This document shows, piece by piece, positions 45,310 through 53,873 of a stretch of DNA of 64,000 nt. Source of the DNA: Thalassoroseus pseudoceratinae (GTDB taxonomy: Bacteria; Planctomycetota; Planctomycetia; Planctomycetales; Planctomycetaceae). Below the pieces are notes generated by a model, which saw only the letters and a list, made by a program, of their open reading frames with translations, made no database searches and had not been told where the DNA came from. The position numbers and the translations under genes are program-made. The stretch lies in contig NZ_JAALXT010000009.1 of the NCBI RefSeq assembly GCF_011634775.1, forward strand, positions 145,093 through 209,092. Reading direction: 5' to 3'. Positions within the stretch are counted from its first letter, which is position 1. Each line of letters starts with the position of its first letter.

Positions 45310-46722
45310 TTAGCGAAATTGGATCGAATAGATATCAGCATCTTTGACTTCGAAATGCAGCCGTATTGGTCTGCCAGCCAATTCCGAAACATCGCTTCCA
45401 CTTTTCCATGCCACAGGTTTCGATAGAGAGTCGCCATAGATTTCAATGCAGTCTGAGGCAGCAAATCCCTTGATCCGTTTACCATTTGCGTCTTGGATCT
45501 CCACTCGGATTGCACCGATGGCAGAGGTCGAGAAATTGAGTACTAGTTCGCTGCCTTTAAACATAATCTCCTTTGTAGTTGCTTTGCCGCCGTCAAAGGA
45601 AGCCTGGATGGAAGCAAAACCATCTTGACGAATTGAATAGCGGCGAACACGGCAGGAATTCCCGGTGTAGTAGCTTTCCACAGCGTACAACGACAACTCT
45701 TCCGGAGCATCTTTGATGTGCGAATCAGTTTCGACAATCCCCCATGCGATTGCATTATTCCGGCAAACCCAGCGATCGAGTTGAAGTCCCGGACGGATAA
45801 ACGCTTCAGACCAACGATGAAAATTTTTGCCATCGCGACTAGTCATAAAAACGGCATCAGAAACGCCCGGCAACGGAAACTCCATCGGTGAACGACGTCC
45901 GGGAACAAAACGCATGGGAAAACCCATGTAAATATGCGGAGCGCGTTGATAGGGAAGAATCTGATTCGTATAAAGATGTTGAGCATTGACACCTGGATAC
46001 TCGATCCATTCGGGATCAGCCCACTGGACGAAGTCTTTGGAAGTGCCGGTTTTGATGTCACGTACGCCGTTACGAAAGTCTCGGTGGAACTCGACGTACT
46101 CTTTACGTTGGTGATCATAGAAAGCCAGATTCTGTGAATCGAATGCACCTTTCGTGATAACGGGCTTGTCACTCATCAGACTCCAACGCACACCATCAGC
46201 AGACTTGAACGCGTATAGTCCACCTTTCCCGACGCCCAACGCCTTGTAGGCAGCATCTGGTGAGGCCAATGGATTGGAATCGTTGAACGGAGCAAAATTA
46301 TGCGAGCCAACGCCATCCCAGATGATGTTGTTTTCTTTTGATCCATCAAATTCGACAAGACCGAGATTTGGTTTCGTCCAGTTGATGCCATCGGAACTTT
46401 CGGCATAGCAAACGACCTGGTGGGTTGCAGATTTGCCTGCTGGGTGCTGAGAACCGCGGTAATACATGCGATACGTGTCACCATCTTGGAATACCGTATG
46501 GTAAATGCACGTGTTCCCCTCCCATGGTTCGTCGTGAACAATAGCCACTCCACGTTCGACTGGCCGATGCAACTCCAGACTTGCTTCACCTTCGAATTTG
46601 CTAATGAGGTAGTCATCGACAAACGGCTCGAGTCTTGTAGCAATATCAATCACATCGTCCGCAGACGCTGATGACCCCGCGGCCGCAGTGCTGACTAATA
46701 GACTCCAAACTAACATTCGCAT
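45310..46722 (-). CDS. Secreted five-bladed-propeller glycosidase-like protein (GH32/GH43 fold)
   Basis: The protein has 470 residues. A signal peptide (VWSLLVSTAAAGSSASA) is followed by repeated blade motifs: YRMYYRGSQ, VCYAESSDGINWTKPNLGLVEFDGS, YAFKSADGVRWSLMS, LAFYDHQRKEYVEF, FMTSRDGKNFHRW. This layout is that of the GH32/43/62/68 propellers; a small beta-sandwich lies at the C-terminus (~380-470). Acidic residues that could be catalytic are present (FVDDYLI, ESSDG) but I cannot assign them. Planctomycetes encode many such proteins near sulfatases and DUF1559 genes. It is transcribed in the same direction as the PhyH operon, about 330 bases downstream of it. Confidence 0.75.
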   Translation of the reverse strand: MRMLVWSLLVSTAAAGSSASADDVIDIATRLEPFVDDYLISKFEGEASLELHRPVERGVAIVHDEPWEGNTCIYHTVFQDGDTYRMYYRGSQHPAGKSATHQVVCYAESSDGINWTKPNLGLVEFDGSKENNIIWDGVGSHNFAPFNDSNPLASPDAAYKALGVGKGGLYAFKSADGVRWSLMSDKPVITKGAFDSQNLAFYDHQRKEYVEFHRDFRNGVRDIKTGTSKDFVQWADPEWIEYPGVNAQHLYTNQILPYQRAPHIYMGFPMRFVPGRRSPMEFPLPGVSDAVFMTSRDGKNFHRWSEAFIRPGLQLDRWVCRNNAIAWGIVETDSHIKDAPEELSLYAVESYYTGNSCRVRRYSIRQDGFASIQASFDGGKATTKEIMFKGSELVLNFSTSAIGAIRVEIQDANGKRIKGFAASDCIEIYGDSLSKPVAWKSGSDVSELAGRPIRLHFEVKDADIYSIQFR

Positions 46723-47051
46723 CGTGGAATTACCCCTCGTTAGGTTTGTTCTTCCGGACAGTCACTAAGTTGTTTGTATCCCCATGCTGATTTCAAATCA
46801 CATGCAAATGCCCTGCGAAGTGGCCGCTAGCCTTGATCGCAGGCATGACACTAGTCCACCAGGCTAGACACCCAATTGTTTCTGGGTTCGCGATTGACGA
46901 CCGCGAATATCATTCAGCTTACTTTTCGCATGAGTTGAAAACGGATGATGTCCCAGTCGTTTCTGCAGTTATCAACACCAATACTGGTTGGCACATCAAT
47001 TCTCGTTGAGTGCCTCCTCGACCTCTGACTTAGCGGGTCGCTACTGAGCGT
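46723..47051. other. 329-base gap with one stem-loop
   Basis: Between the PhyH gene and the glycosidase-like gene. TTCGCG-attgacgac-CGCGAA (46887-46907) is a six-pair stem. There is no T-run, so it is not a clear terminator. The gap probably contains the promoter of the glycosidase-like gene. Confidence 0.35.
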
Positions 47052-47783
47052 TCAAGACTCAGTTGACGTTTGGGCGAGTGCTTTCTGGTAGGCAATTTGC
47101 AAGGTATGATCAACTTGAGTTTGCGAACCACGGTAGACAATCACGAGGCTCAATCTTGATTCGGACGAGCGATTCGGTTGACTCTGATGAACGACTTGGC
47201 AGTGATGGATTAACACGTCACCTGACTCCACAACTCCTAGAGAACGAGGGAATCGGTCCAAGGGCAACTCGTCAATTAGCCCGACCGAATTCCCATGGAT
47301 ACCCGACGACTGGTGAGGATACAGTTGCTGATGCGAGCCGAGGAGGTATTCGACAGCTCCGTTTCGTTCAGTGGCCGCATCTATGGAAATCCAGACGGTG
47401 AGTGCGTCTGGAGGCGAAAGGCAGAAATAGGCGTTGTCTTGGTGCCATGGAACAAGCGAACCAATTTGGGCAGGCTTGCTAAAAGTCTCGACTCCGACGA
47501 GAACTGCACTTCCCGTCAATAGCGGACTTACAAGGTCAATCAATCTCGATTGAGTTGCAAAGGAATGGAAGTAGGAGTCGTGTTCGTTCATTCGCCAGAA
47601 ATTACGAACGCTCTCGCCGTCGGGTTCCAGTGTGTACTCTGTCTTGGACAAAGTCGGCAACACGATCGACTGATAGCGAATGATTGCCTCACGAATCTCG
47701 GCAATTTCACTCTTACTGAACACCCCACGATAGCGGATGACACCGTCGCGGTGAAAGTTTCCGTTCAGCGGGGGTTGGGTCAC
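47052..47783 (-). CDS. Phytanoyl-CoA dioxygenase family protein (Fe(II)/2-oxoglutarate oxygenase)
   Basis: The protein has 243 residues and no signal peptide. The iron site is H114-x-D116 in VPWHQDNAYF and a distal His199 in HHCQVVHQSQPN, with Arg210 positioned to hold 2-oxoglutarate. FHRDGVIRYRGVFS at the start is the usual PhyH opening. Members hydroxylate small molecules or lipids, and the substrate is not readable here. Its ATG overlaps the end of the lipoprotein gene by four bases (ATGA), so the two are translationally coupled. Confidence 0.88.
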   Translation of the reverse strand: MTQPPLNGNFHRDGVIRYRGVFSKSEIAEIREAIIRYQSIVLPTLSKTEYTLEPDGESVRNFWRMNEHDSYFHSFATQSRLIDLVSPLLTGSAVLVGVETFSKPAQIGSLVPWHQDNAYFCLSPPDALTVWISIDAATERNGAVEYLLGSHQQLYPHQSSGIHGNSVGLIDELPLDRFPRSLGVVESGDVLIHHCQVVHQSQPNRSSESRLSLVIVYRGSQTQVDHTLQIAYQKALAQTSTES

Positions 47784-48229
47784 GTTGCTGAATCCTTGAC
47801 AACAAGTTCGAGACTTTGATCTCCATCTTCTGTGATCTCGACAGTCAAGGGAGTCGTGTCGGGAGATGTATATTTCTTAGGGACTGATTGAACCTTCCCA
47901 GCAGGCATACCGCCGAGTGTTGGCGGAATGTCAATCGTGACCGCGTGTTTCCCGACGACAGCACCATCTCCTGGTTCATAGGTCGAAATTTCGAAGTGAC
48001 CATCCTCATCGATGAGACCGACACCAGGATTGCCTTTTCCCACGGGATGAAAGGTGACGGTTCCTTGATCAACTGGACTCCCATTGTAGGTGACTTGTCC
48101 ACCAGCCGGAGCCGTCAATGGCAGGTTTGGATCACGCGACGAACCGCACCCGGTAGACATAAGACCTAAACACAAGAAAACTAGACATCGTTGCCAAGAG
48201 CTCCGGGATAATTTTCGAAGCAGTTCCAT
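47780..48229 (-). CDS. Small lipoprotein with transthyretin-like domain
   Basis: The protein has 149 residues. A lipoprotein signal (CLVFLCLGLMSTGC, Cys28) is followed by an all-beta domain (VTYNGSPVDQGTVTFHPVG, GHFEISTYEPGDGAVVGKHAVTI), a carboxypeptidase-regulatory-like / transthyretin-like fold common next to DUF1559 genes in Planctomycetes. The start codon shares one base with the DUF1559 stop (TAATG), and its end overlaps the PhyH start. Surface anchoring of the fold is inferred. Confidence 0.87.
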   Translation of the reverse strand: MELLRKLSRSSWQRCLVFLCLGLMSTGCGSSRDPNLPLTAPAGGQVTYNGSPVDQGTVTFHPVGKGNPGVGLIDEDGHFEISTYEPGDGAVVGKHAVTIDIPPTLGGMPAGKVQSVPKKYTSPDTTPLTVEITEDGDQSLELVVKDSAT

Positions 48230-49179
48230 TATTCGAGTCCTCCGGTTGGCATACCGTCTTGAGGGTGGCCCAACTGCTGGTAGGTTGTTAGGTCAATCGT
48301 CTCAGTAATGAAATGCACACTTCCATCAACGAGCAGAAATTGTACACCGCCTGGGTGAAAACTATTAGCCGTGAAATTATCGGCAAATCCATGTTGGCTT
48401 GAGGATCGCTGGCCAATGCTGGAGTATAGACGACGGACGTGGTTCGGGCCTCGATGCGTTGACATGGGTGAGTGCCAAGTCAGCCAACCGGGCCAGGCGT
48501 ACCATTCTGGAGAAATCTCTCCGACAAACAGAACATTAGTCGTACCATCGGTGACATCGCGCATTTTGAGTGGAGCACCTTTTCGTCGGTCAAACATGCT
48601 CTGTGGGTAACTGCTTGTTGACAATGGAACGTCATAGCCGTTGCCAACGAGGCCTTTGTAGTTTGTTACGCCCAGCGGTTCGTCTCGCTGACATCCACTA
48701 TGCGGATAGCACCAATTCGACCAAAGATATTGGTTGCCGGTCTTCGTTAGGTTGCCCGACGGATCACTCGGGCACAGATAGGCCGGCATTGGCATTCGTG
48801 CGATGTCGAGGTTTGACGGCGTTCCCACAGTACTGTTCACCGGTTGCCCAAAATCGATTTGGCTGTGGAGGTTTCCTTGCTCGATGAACGGCAGAATCAA
48901 GGCACGCCAGCTGATACCGCTGTATTCGCTGGGGGGACCATAATCGGTTCCCCCATGGGTGGCATACCCTTGATTTTGAGGAAACACTTTGAAGGTATCG
49001 TGATAGTTATGCAGTGCGAGCCCGATCTGTTTGAGGTTGTTTGAGCACGACATCCGCCGGGCCGCTTCACGAGCGGACTGCACTGCTGGCAATAACAGTG
49101 CAATCAAGATTGCGATAATTGCAATGACGACGAGCAGCTCAATCAGGGTAAATCCAAATCTCCGGCGGTACTGACGCAT
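48229..49179 (-). CDS. DUF1559 protein with type IV pilin-like N-terminus
   Basis: The protein has 316 residues. The N-terminus has the prepilin cleavage site and hydrophobic helix ([35 protein letters not shown]), followed by [15 protein letters not shown], the DUF1559 signature, and the C-terminal [17 protein letters not shown] block. GAGG lies upstream of the ATG. The product would be processed by prepilin peptidase and stay membrane- or pilus-bound. It heads the cluster with the lipoprotein and PhyH genes, with overlaps at both junctions. Confidence 0.93.
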   Translation of the reverse strand: MRQYRRRFGFTLIELLVVIAIIAILIALLLPAVQSAREAARRMSCSNNLKQIGLALHNYHDTFKVFPQNQGYATHGGTDYGPPSEYSGISWRALILPFIEQGNLHSQIDFGQPVNSTVGTPSNLDIARMPMPAYLCPSDPSGNLTKTGNQYLWSNWCYPHSGCQRDEPLGVTNYKGLVGNGYDVPLSTSSYPQSMFDRRKGAPLKMRDVTDGTTNVLFVGEISPEWYAWPGWLTWHSPMSTHRGPNHVRRLYSSIGQRSSSQHGFADNFTANSFHPGGVQFLLVDGSVHFITETIDLTTYQQLGHPQDGMPTGGLE

Positions 49180-49346
49180 GACTTGCCTCGTGAAGAGTAG
49201 TAAAGTAGTTTGCCTGTGAAACGACTTGTCACTGCAGCTATTGCTAGGCCGAGTTATTCACTGATTTCAGGTAAATGGTCTACGATCCATAATTGAGTTG
49301 ACGATCTATTGAATTTCGCGGTGTCCCCTTTTACAGATTGATTTTG

Positions 49347-50540
49347 CTATATCAAACGGAGTGTCGAGCCATTGCTCAGACCGAGCGGCAGTACACGTGT
49401 TTCAGCCGCGTCGATTCGAAGGTCTCCGCGTTTCATTTGCTCTAGTAAAGTGATCGCTTCGCGGCCAAGTTGAGCTTCGTCTACAGTGACCGAAGTTAGC
49501 CGGCAGGCCAATGCCCCAATTCGTTGGCTACCTCCGAAGCTAACGAGAGAGACATCTTCGGGTACTCGTAGGCCTTTCTTTGCAAGTAACACATAAATCA
49601 ACTCCGCCAACGAATCAAAGCTAGTAAAGATCGCGGTCGGACTCGTCTCTTTCCGAAGGAACATTTCTTCAATCGCAGACGCTACCTCGTCTTCGTTTTG
49701 AGAGACGTCCGGCGATGGGCCCGACGCGTAGAAGGCCTGAATTTGTGGAGTGTCTTCAGCTTGACTTAACGCCGCCCGGAGTCCGGCTTCATAAGCTTCG
49801 GCAGCGGCACTTCGGAAACTCGCGATGAAGGCAACACGAGAATGGCCGGCTCTACTGAGTGCTTCTCCAGCCCGCCGTCCCACATCTTCGAATGGGATAC
49901 GCAACCAAGGCGTCTTGACCCCTTCGACGGGACGCGAACAACACACCACAGGAATGCCATGTTGTTGTAACTGACGGATATGAAATGCCGGGGTCTTGGT
50001 TCCGGCGGTTGGCACGATGGCCACTCCTGCAACTTGACGATCAATCAGCTGAAGAATTGTGTTTCCCTGCTTATCAACGTCGTTGTTCGAGTTGCATACG
50101 ATGACTTGGCTGTTTACCCCGGCGGCCGCGTCTTCAAAGCTGCATTGGAAGGCAGGATAAAACCCCGTTTGCGTTTCAGGAACGATCAGAGCAAACAGAT
50201 TTTGTTCGCGTCCGGATCGCGGCTGAACCTGGTCATTGACAAAGGTTCCCTTCCCATGAATGCGTCGGATTAAGCCATCTCGCTCTAAAGCCCCCATCGC
50301 TTGGCGAACAGTGCTCCGAGCAATTTCCAGGACCTCGGCCAGCCGATGTTCTGAAGGAAGCATCGCTCCAGGTTCGAGCTCTCCGGATTCGATTTGGCCG
50401 ACGATGTAATCTTTCAATCGTTCGTACTTCGGCCGGCCGCTTTCCCCACGGATCGGTTGAAGCTCTGGAAATCCGCTTGAGAATTTTGATTTATACACAG
50501 CGTTCCACACAGAGGTGAGCGAAGGTGGTATGTACGACAC
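49347..50540 (-). CDS. GntR-LacI hybrid transcriptional regulator
   Basis: Up to 397 residues. A GntR winged helix-turn-helix (~residues 38-105, YERLKDYIVGQIESGELEPG, LPSEHRLAEVLEIARSTVRQA, RRIHGKGTFV) is joined to a LacI/PBP-type ligand domain (~110-397, PETQTGFYPAFQCSFEDAA, AGVAIVPTAGTK, FTSFDSLAELIYVLLAKKGLRVPEDVSLVSFG). This AraR-like layout usually senses a sugar and controls carbohydrate genes. The GTG at 50540 lies within a good -10 element, so translation may begin later, at GTG 50510 or 50498. It is probably the regulator of the DUF1559-lipoprotein-PhyH cluster 167 bases away. Confidence 0.9.
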   Translation of the reverse strand: MSYIPPSLTSVWNAVYKSKFSSGFPELQPIRGESGRPKYERLKDYIVGQIESGELEPGAMLPSEHRLAEVLEIARSTVRQAMGALERDGLIRRIHGKGTFVNDQVQPRSGREQNLFALIVPETQTGFYPAFQCSFEDAAAGVNSQVIVCNSNNDVDKQGNTILQLIDRQVAGVAIVPTAGTKTPAFHIRQLQQHGIPVVCCSRPVEGVKTPWLRIPFEDVGRRAGEALSRAGHSRVAFIASFRSAAAEAYEAGLRAALSQAEDTPQIQAFYASGPSPDVSQNEDEVASAIEEMFLRKETSPTAIFTSFDSLAELIYVLLAKKGLRVPEDVSLVSFGGSQRIGALACRLTSVTVDEAQLGREAITLLEQMKRGDLRIDAAETRVLPLGLSNGSTLRLI

Positions 50541-50568
50541 AGTACCACTGATAAGTGCAACATGTCAA
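50539..50568 (-). promoter_or_regulatory. Sigma-70-like promoter of the GntR regulator gene
   Basis: On the minus strand: TTGACA at 50568-50563, an 18-base spacer, and TACTGT at 50544-50539. The -35 is perfect and the -10 matches at the key positions (T, A, final T). The -10 overlaps the first possible start codon (GTG 50540), which argues for a later start. Confidence 0.45.
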
Positions 50569-52020
50569 ATCAAAAATGACTTATAACTCGAAACACCTAT
50601 CTGCACAGAAAAAGCTCGCCCACTACAACGTCTTAAGGTTGCAGCTACAAAACGATTATGTCGTTTAGGCGACTTTCGCAGTTTTTCTACGTATCGCCAA
50701 ACAGTGTTTTCATCGCCCCTTCATATTAGTCTACAGCTGGCCCCACGAGGATGCTTTAACACGAATGGTTCGTACAAGTCACACTCAAATAGGTAGTATT
50801 GATATGCCCGACGAGTCCGGCAAATTCTTTTGGAGAAAGCGACGTTGGGTCCCCATTTGTGAGAGCCCAGATATCGAGTAGCGGGAAAGCGATTTGGGAG
50901 TGGTCGGCCTTTGAAAAACGGATTGATGGGGTATGACGGTTTCGCACGCGTAATTTGAACGAAGGAGAACTGAAAAAGATGGGTGTGAAGAGACGCGAGC
51001 GGCATACGCCCAGGCAGATCGTTATGAATCTTTCAGATGCTGGGGTGGACTCGAATGCTAGTCACGACTCAGGGCGAACAAGAAAACCCGATTCGTCGGT
51101 CACCGCACCATCTTCCATATCGGCATCCCGATGCGGTCCGACGAGGTTCATGTGGGCGTGAGCCCGCAGCACAGCCTGTTCCTCTCTGGCTGACCGCCTG
51201 CGAGCGGTCTCGCCAGAACGGCCGTAACTTGGCGGCACGTTTCCCCAATGACAACCGGTTGTGAGTACCAGCCACAGCCCCTCAAAGCACCTGCTTCTCC
51301 ACGGAGGACCGACGACCTCTCAGTAGACTCGTTCACCGACCGTCTTTTGGTTCGCGTCTTCATGTCGCGCTGCTGAACGTCGTTCTGTCGCTCATATACC
51401 TCGCTGCGACAGGGGCAATTTATTCAGATTTTCCACCCTGAACGTTGGAGGGGGCGTCTCTGATCGGGGGCGGTTTGGGACTGAGTCGAAGGTGCCTCGG
51501 GTTGATTCCCCTTCGAAGATCTCAGGGATCCCCTGTGTTGAGGTCATCCAACTCATGGGTTTACGCCAGCTTAATGGTCACATGATCGGCAGGTCCTCGC
51601 GAAACTCAATTCGGTGGCGAAAGTGAGATGAATTCGCCCTCGGGAACGATCAGGAGATTCCCGCTCTGCCAATTCGGCGGGCATAGGTCTATGAACTCCT
51701 GCGATTGCGGGAATCACTCACCAAGCGGTTTGATCGCTACTTCGATCACCGCCGATTGGGTTCCGTTATACCTTCTATCCGAAAATTGCCATGAAGATCG
51801 CCATCATTGCTCATTAAAATATCCGGTTCAACCTCCATTGAATTGGTCATTCAAGAGGTTCGTTGCTTCCGAGTTTTTTTTGACCGTATGGTGATCTCAG
51901 TTTTCCTCGGTAACCTGTTACCTGAAATTCGACTTCCAGTCTGCCATAATTATTGTTCCGTTGTCGGATGGCCCGGCAGACTGAGCGAGAGTTATCAAGA
52001 AAGCTGACAAAGTGCGATCG
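50541..52020. other. 1.5-kb gene-poor stretch with stem-loops
   Basis: No frame here has a domain, signal peptide or start support; several short overlapping frames around 51000-51300 in both directions are probably noise or a decayed gene. Two stem-loops are clear: CTGAGTCGAAGG (51481-51492) pairs with CCTTCGA and CTCAG (51510-51525) with a four-base bulge, and CGGGAA (51641-51646) pairs with TTCCCG (51658-51663). A structured RNA is possible. The promoter of the sulfatase at 52021 should lie near the end. Confidence 0.4.
50564..50580. promoter_or_regulatory. Inverted repeat overlapping the GntR promoter
   Basis: GTCA-N9-TGAC (half sites GTCAAAT and GTCATTT on opposite strands) covers the -35 box. 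This is the position expected for self-repression by the GntR protein. The length fits a winged-helix dimer. Inferred only from symmetry and position. Confidence 0.3.
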
Positions 52021-53688
52021 ATGAAAAACAACCACAACAGTGCTCCCCTGATACACACCCTCGTGTGGTTTGCCGCCACCTGTTCGAGTCTTTCCGGGGG
52101 AAGAGCGGCCAGTGCTGCCGACGCTCTTGGTGTTGTTCCCGTGCCAGAATCGGTTCAGATTGAGTTGCTCCCCGATGCTAAACCTCGCAACGTCGTCTTC
52201 ATTTTATCGGATGACCATCGATACGACGCAATGAGCTTTCTTGGGCACCCCATCGCCGAGACGCCCCGAATGGATGCGATGGCTCGCGACGGAGTGCATT
52301 TGAAAAACGCATACGTGACCACTTCGTTGTGCTCACCGAGCCGAGCCTCGATCCTGACCGGTCTATACACGTTTCGGCACCGAGTGATTGACAACCAGCG
52401 AGCCGTTCCCGATGGCACGCTCTTCTTTCCTCAATATTTGCAGAAGGCCGGCTATCGCACTGGCTTTGTGGGCAAGTGGCACATGGGCGGCGGAAGTGAT
52501 CAGCCACGACCTGGTTTCGACTATTGGGTCAGCTTCAAGGGTCAAGGCCACTACCTACCACCGAATCCGAAGTACACGTTGAACGTCAATGGTCAGCGGG
52601 TTAAGCAAAAGGGGTACATCACCACCGAACTGACCGATTACGCCATCGACTTTCTGAAGCAGCAACAAGACAGCGACACACCGTTCTTTCTCTACCTGTC
52701 ACACAAGGCAGTGCATGGCAATTTTGTGCCGGAGCAGAAGTACAAAGGCAAATTTGCCGACAAACCGTTCAATCTACCGGCAAACGCGAATCCAGTTGGG
52801 AAGAACACGCTAAACCGTCCACGCTGGGTTCTCGACCAACGGAACAGTTGGCACGGCATGGACTTTCCCTTGCATACCGTCGACAGCATCGAGGAGATTT
52901 ACAAATGGTACTGCGAAGCACTCTGCAGCGTTGACGATAGCATCGGCGTGGTGATGGACCAGCTGAAAGCAATGGGGATTCATGACGAAACGCTCGTCAT
53001 CTACATGGGCGACAACGGCTACATGTTCGGCGAGCATGGTTTGATCGACAAGCGAGTCGCTTATGAGACATCGAGCCGAGTGCCAATGTTGATGCAATGC
53101 CCCGATCTGCTCAAAGCGGGAACTGTAGTGGATGAGGTTGTTGCGAATATCGACGTCGGTCCGACGATCATGGAAGCAATGGGCCTGCGAAAGCCACCGC
53201 ATATGGACGGCCGGAGCTTTTTGCCATTGGCGGAACACGTTGGCACAGCAGACTCGCAGAGTCAGAAGATCGCAGATGCAGCATCGACGACGTGGCGTGA
53301 CTACTTTCTGTACGTCTACTACTGGGAACCCAATTTCCCGATGACGCCAACGCATTTTTCATTGCGTGGCGACCGGTACAAGTACATCACGTACTACGGG
53401 CTTTGGGACACTGATGAGTTGTTCGACATCAAGGCCGATCCACATGAGCAGAACAACCTAATCCATGATCCTAAATTTGCCGACCAACGGGATAAGATGC
53501 AGAGTCGCCTCTATCAGATGATGGAAGAACTCGGGGGAATGCACATCCCTATGAACGCGCCGCGAGGTCGTCAACACAACAAGCGTTTGCGAAGCCGTGG
53601 AGTGCATGATCGAAGCGGAGAAAAGGCTGCAGACTTTCCCGAAGCGATGATCGTCGAAGAAGCATTGAGAACGATACTCAATGACTGA
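52021..53688 (+). CDS. Secreted sulfatase
   Basis: The protein has 555 residues from ATG 52021 (GTG at 52012 also possible). The N-terminal signal is LIHTLVWFAATCSSLSGG. Metal ligands Asp64-Asp65 lie in FILSDDHRYDAM, and the formylglycine site is C104-S-P-S-R108. GKWHMGGGSDQPRPGFDYW, YMGDNGYMFGEHGLIDKR and LFDIKADPHEQNNL follow the type I sulfatase pattern (choline-sulfatase/heparan-type). Position ~150-160 has a Gly-rich GGGSD loop. It converges with the next sulfatase (53874-55376 minus). Confidence 0.92.
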   Translation: MKNNHNSAPLIHTLVWFAATCSSLSGGRAASAADALGVVPVPESVQIELLPDAKPRNVVFILSDDHRYDAMSFLGHPIAETPRMDAMARDGVHLKNAYVTTSLCSPSRASILTGLYTFRHRVIDNQRAVPDGTLFFPQYLQKAGYRTGFVGKWHMGGGSDQPRPGFDYWVSFKGQGHYLPPNPKYTLNVNGQRVKQKGYITTELTDYAIDFLKQQQDSDTPFFLYLSHKAVHGNFVPEQKYKGKFADKPFNLPANANPVGKNTLNRPRWVLDQRNSWHGMDFPLHTVDSIEEIYKWYCEALCSVDDSIGVVMDQLKAMGIHDETLVIYMGDNGYMFGEHGLIDKRVAYETSSRVPMLMQCPDLLKAGTVVDEVVANIDVGPTIMEAMGLRKPPHMDGRSFLPLAEHVGTADSQSQKIADAASTTWRDYFLYVYYWEPNFPMTPTHFSLRGDRYKYITYYGLWDTDELFDIKADPHEQNNLIHDPKFADQRDKMQSRLYQMMEELGGMHIPMNAPRGRQHNKRLRSRGVHDRSGEKAADFPEAMIVEEALRTILND

Positions 53689-53840
53689 CACCAAATGGAC
53701 TGCACCCTTTGTGAATCATGTCGTGGCTACTTCTTCAGAGTGAAGGTCGTTCTGTACTCTTCATTGAATCGTATCATTTCCGCACCAATTTGGATCGCTG
53801 ATTAGTTCTAAGATTGGGTACTGCTGCCCGCTGATATTAG

Positions 53841-53862
53841 CACTGTAATTTTCATTGCAGTG
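53841..53862. terminator. Stem-loop between two convergent sulfatase genes
   Basis: CACTGTAAT-tttc-ATTGCAGTG forms a nine-pair stem (one G-T) eleven bases past the end of the minus-strand sulfatase. It is symmetric enough to stop transcription from either side, though no long T-run follows. Confidence 0.4.
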
Positions 53863-53873
53863 AAGACCAGGCG

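Noticed and set aside
47063..47819. Plus-strand frames opposite the PhyH gene
   Set aside because: PhyH has all metal and 2-oxoglutarate residues on the minus strand; the plus frames have none of the marks of a gene.
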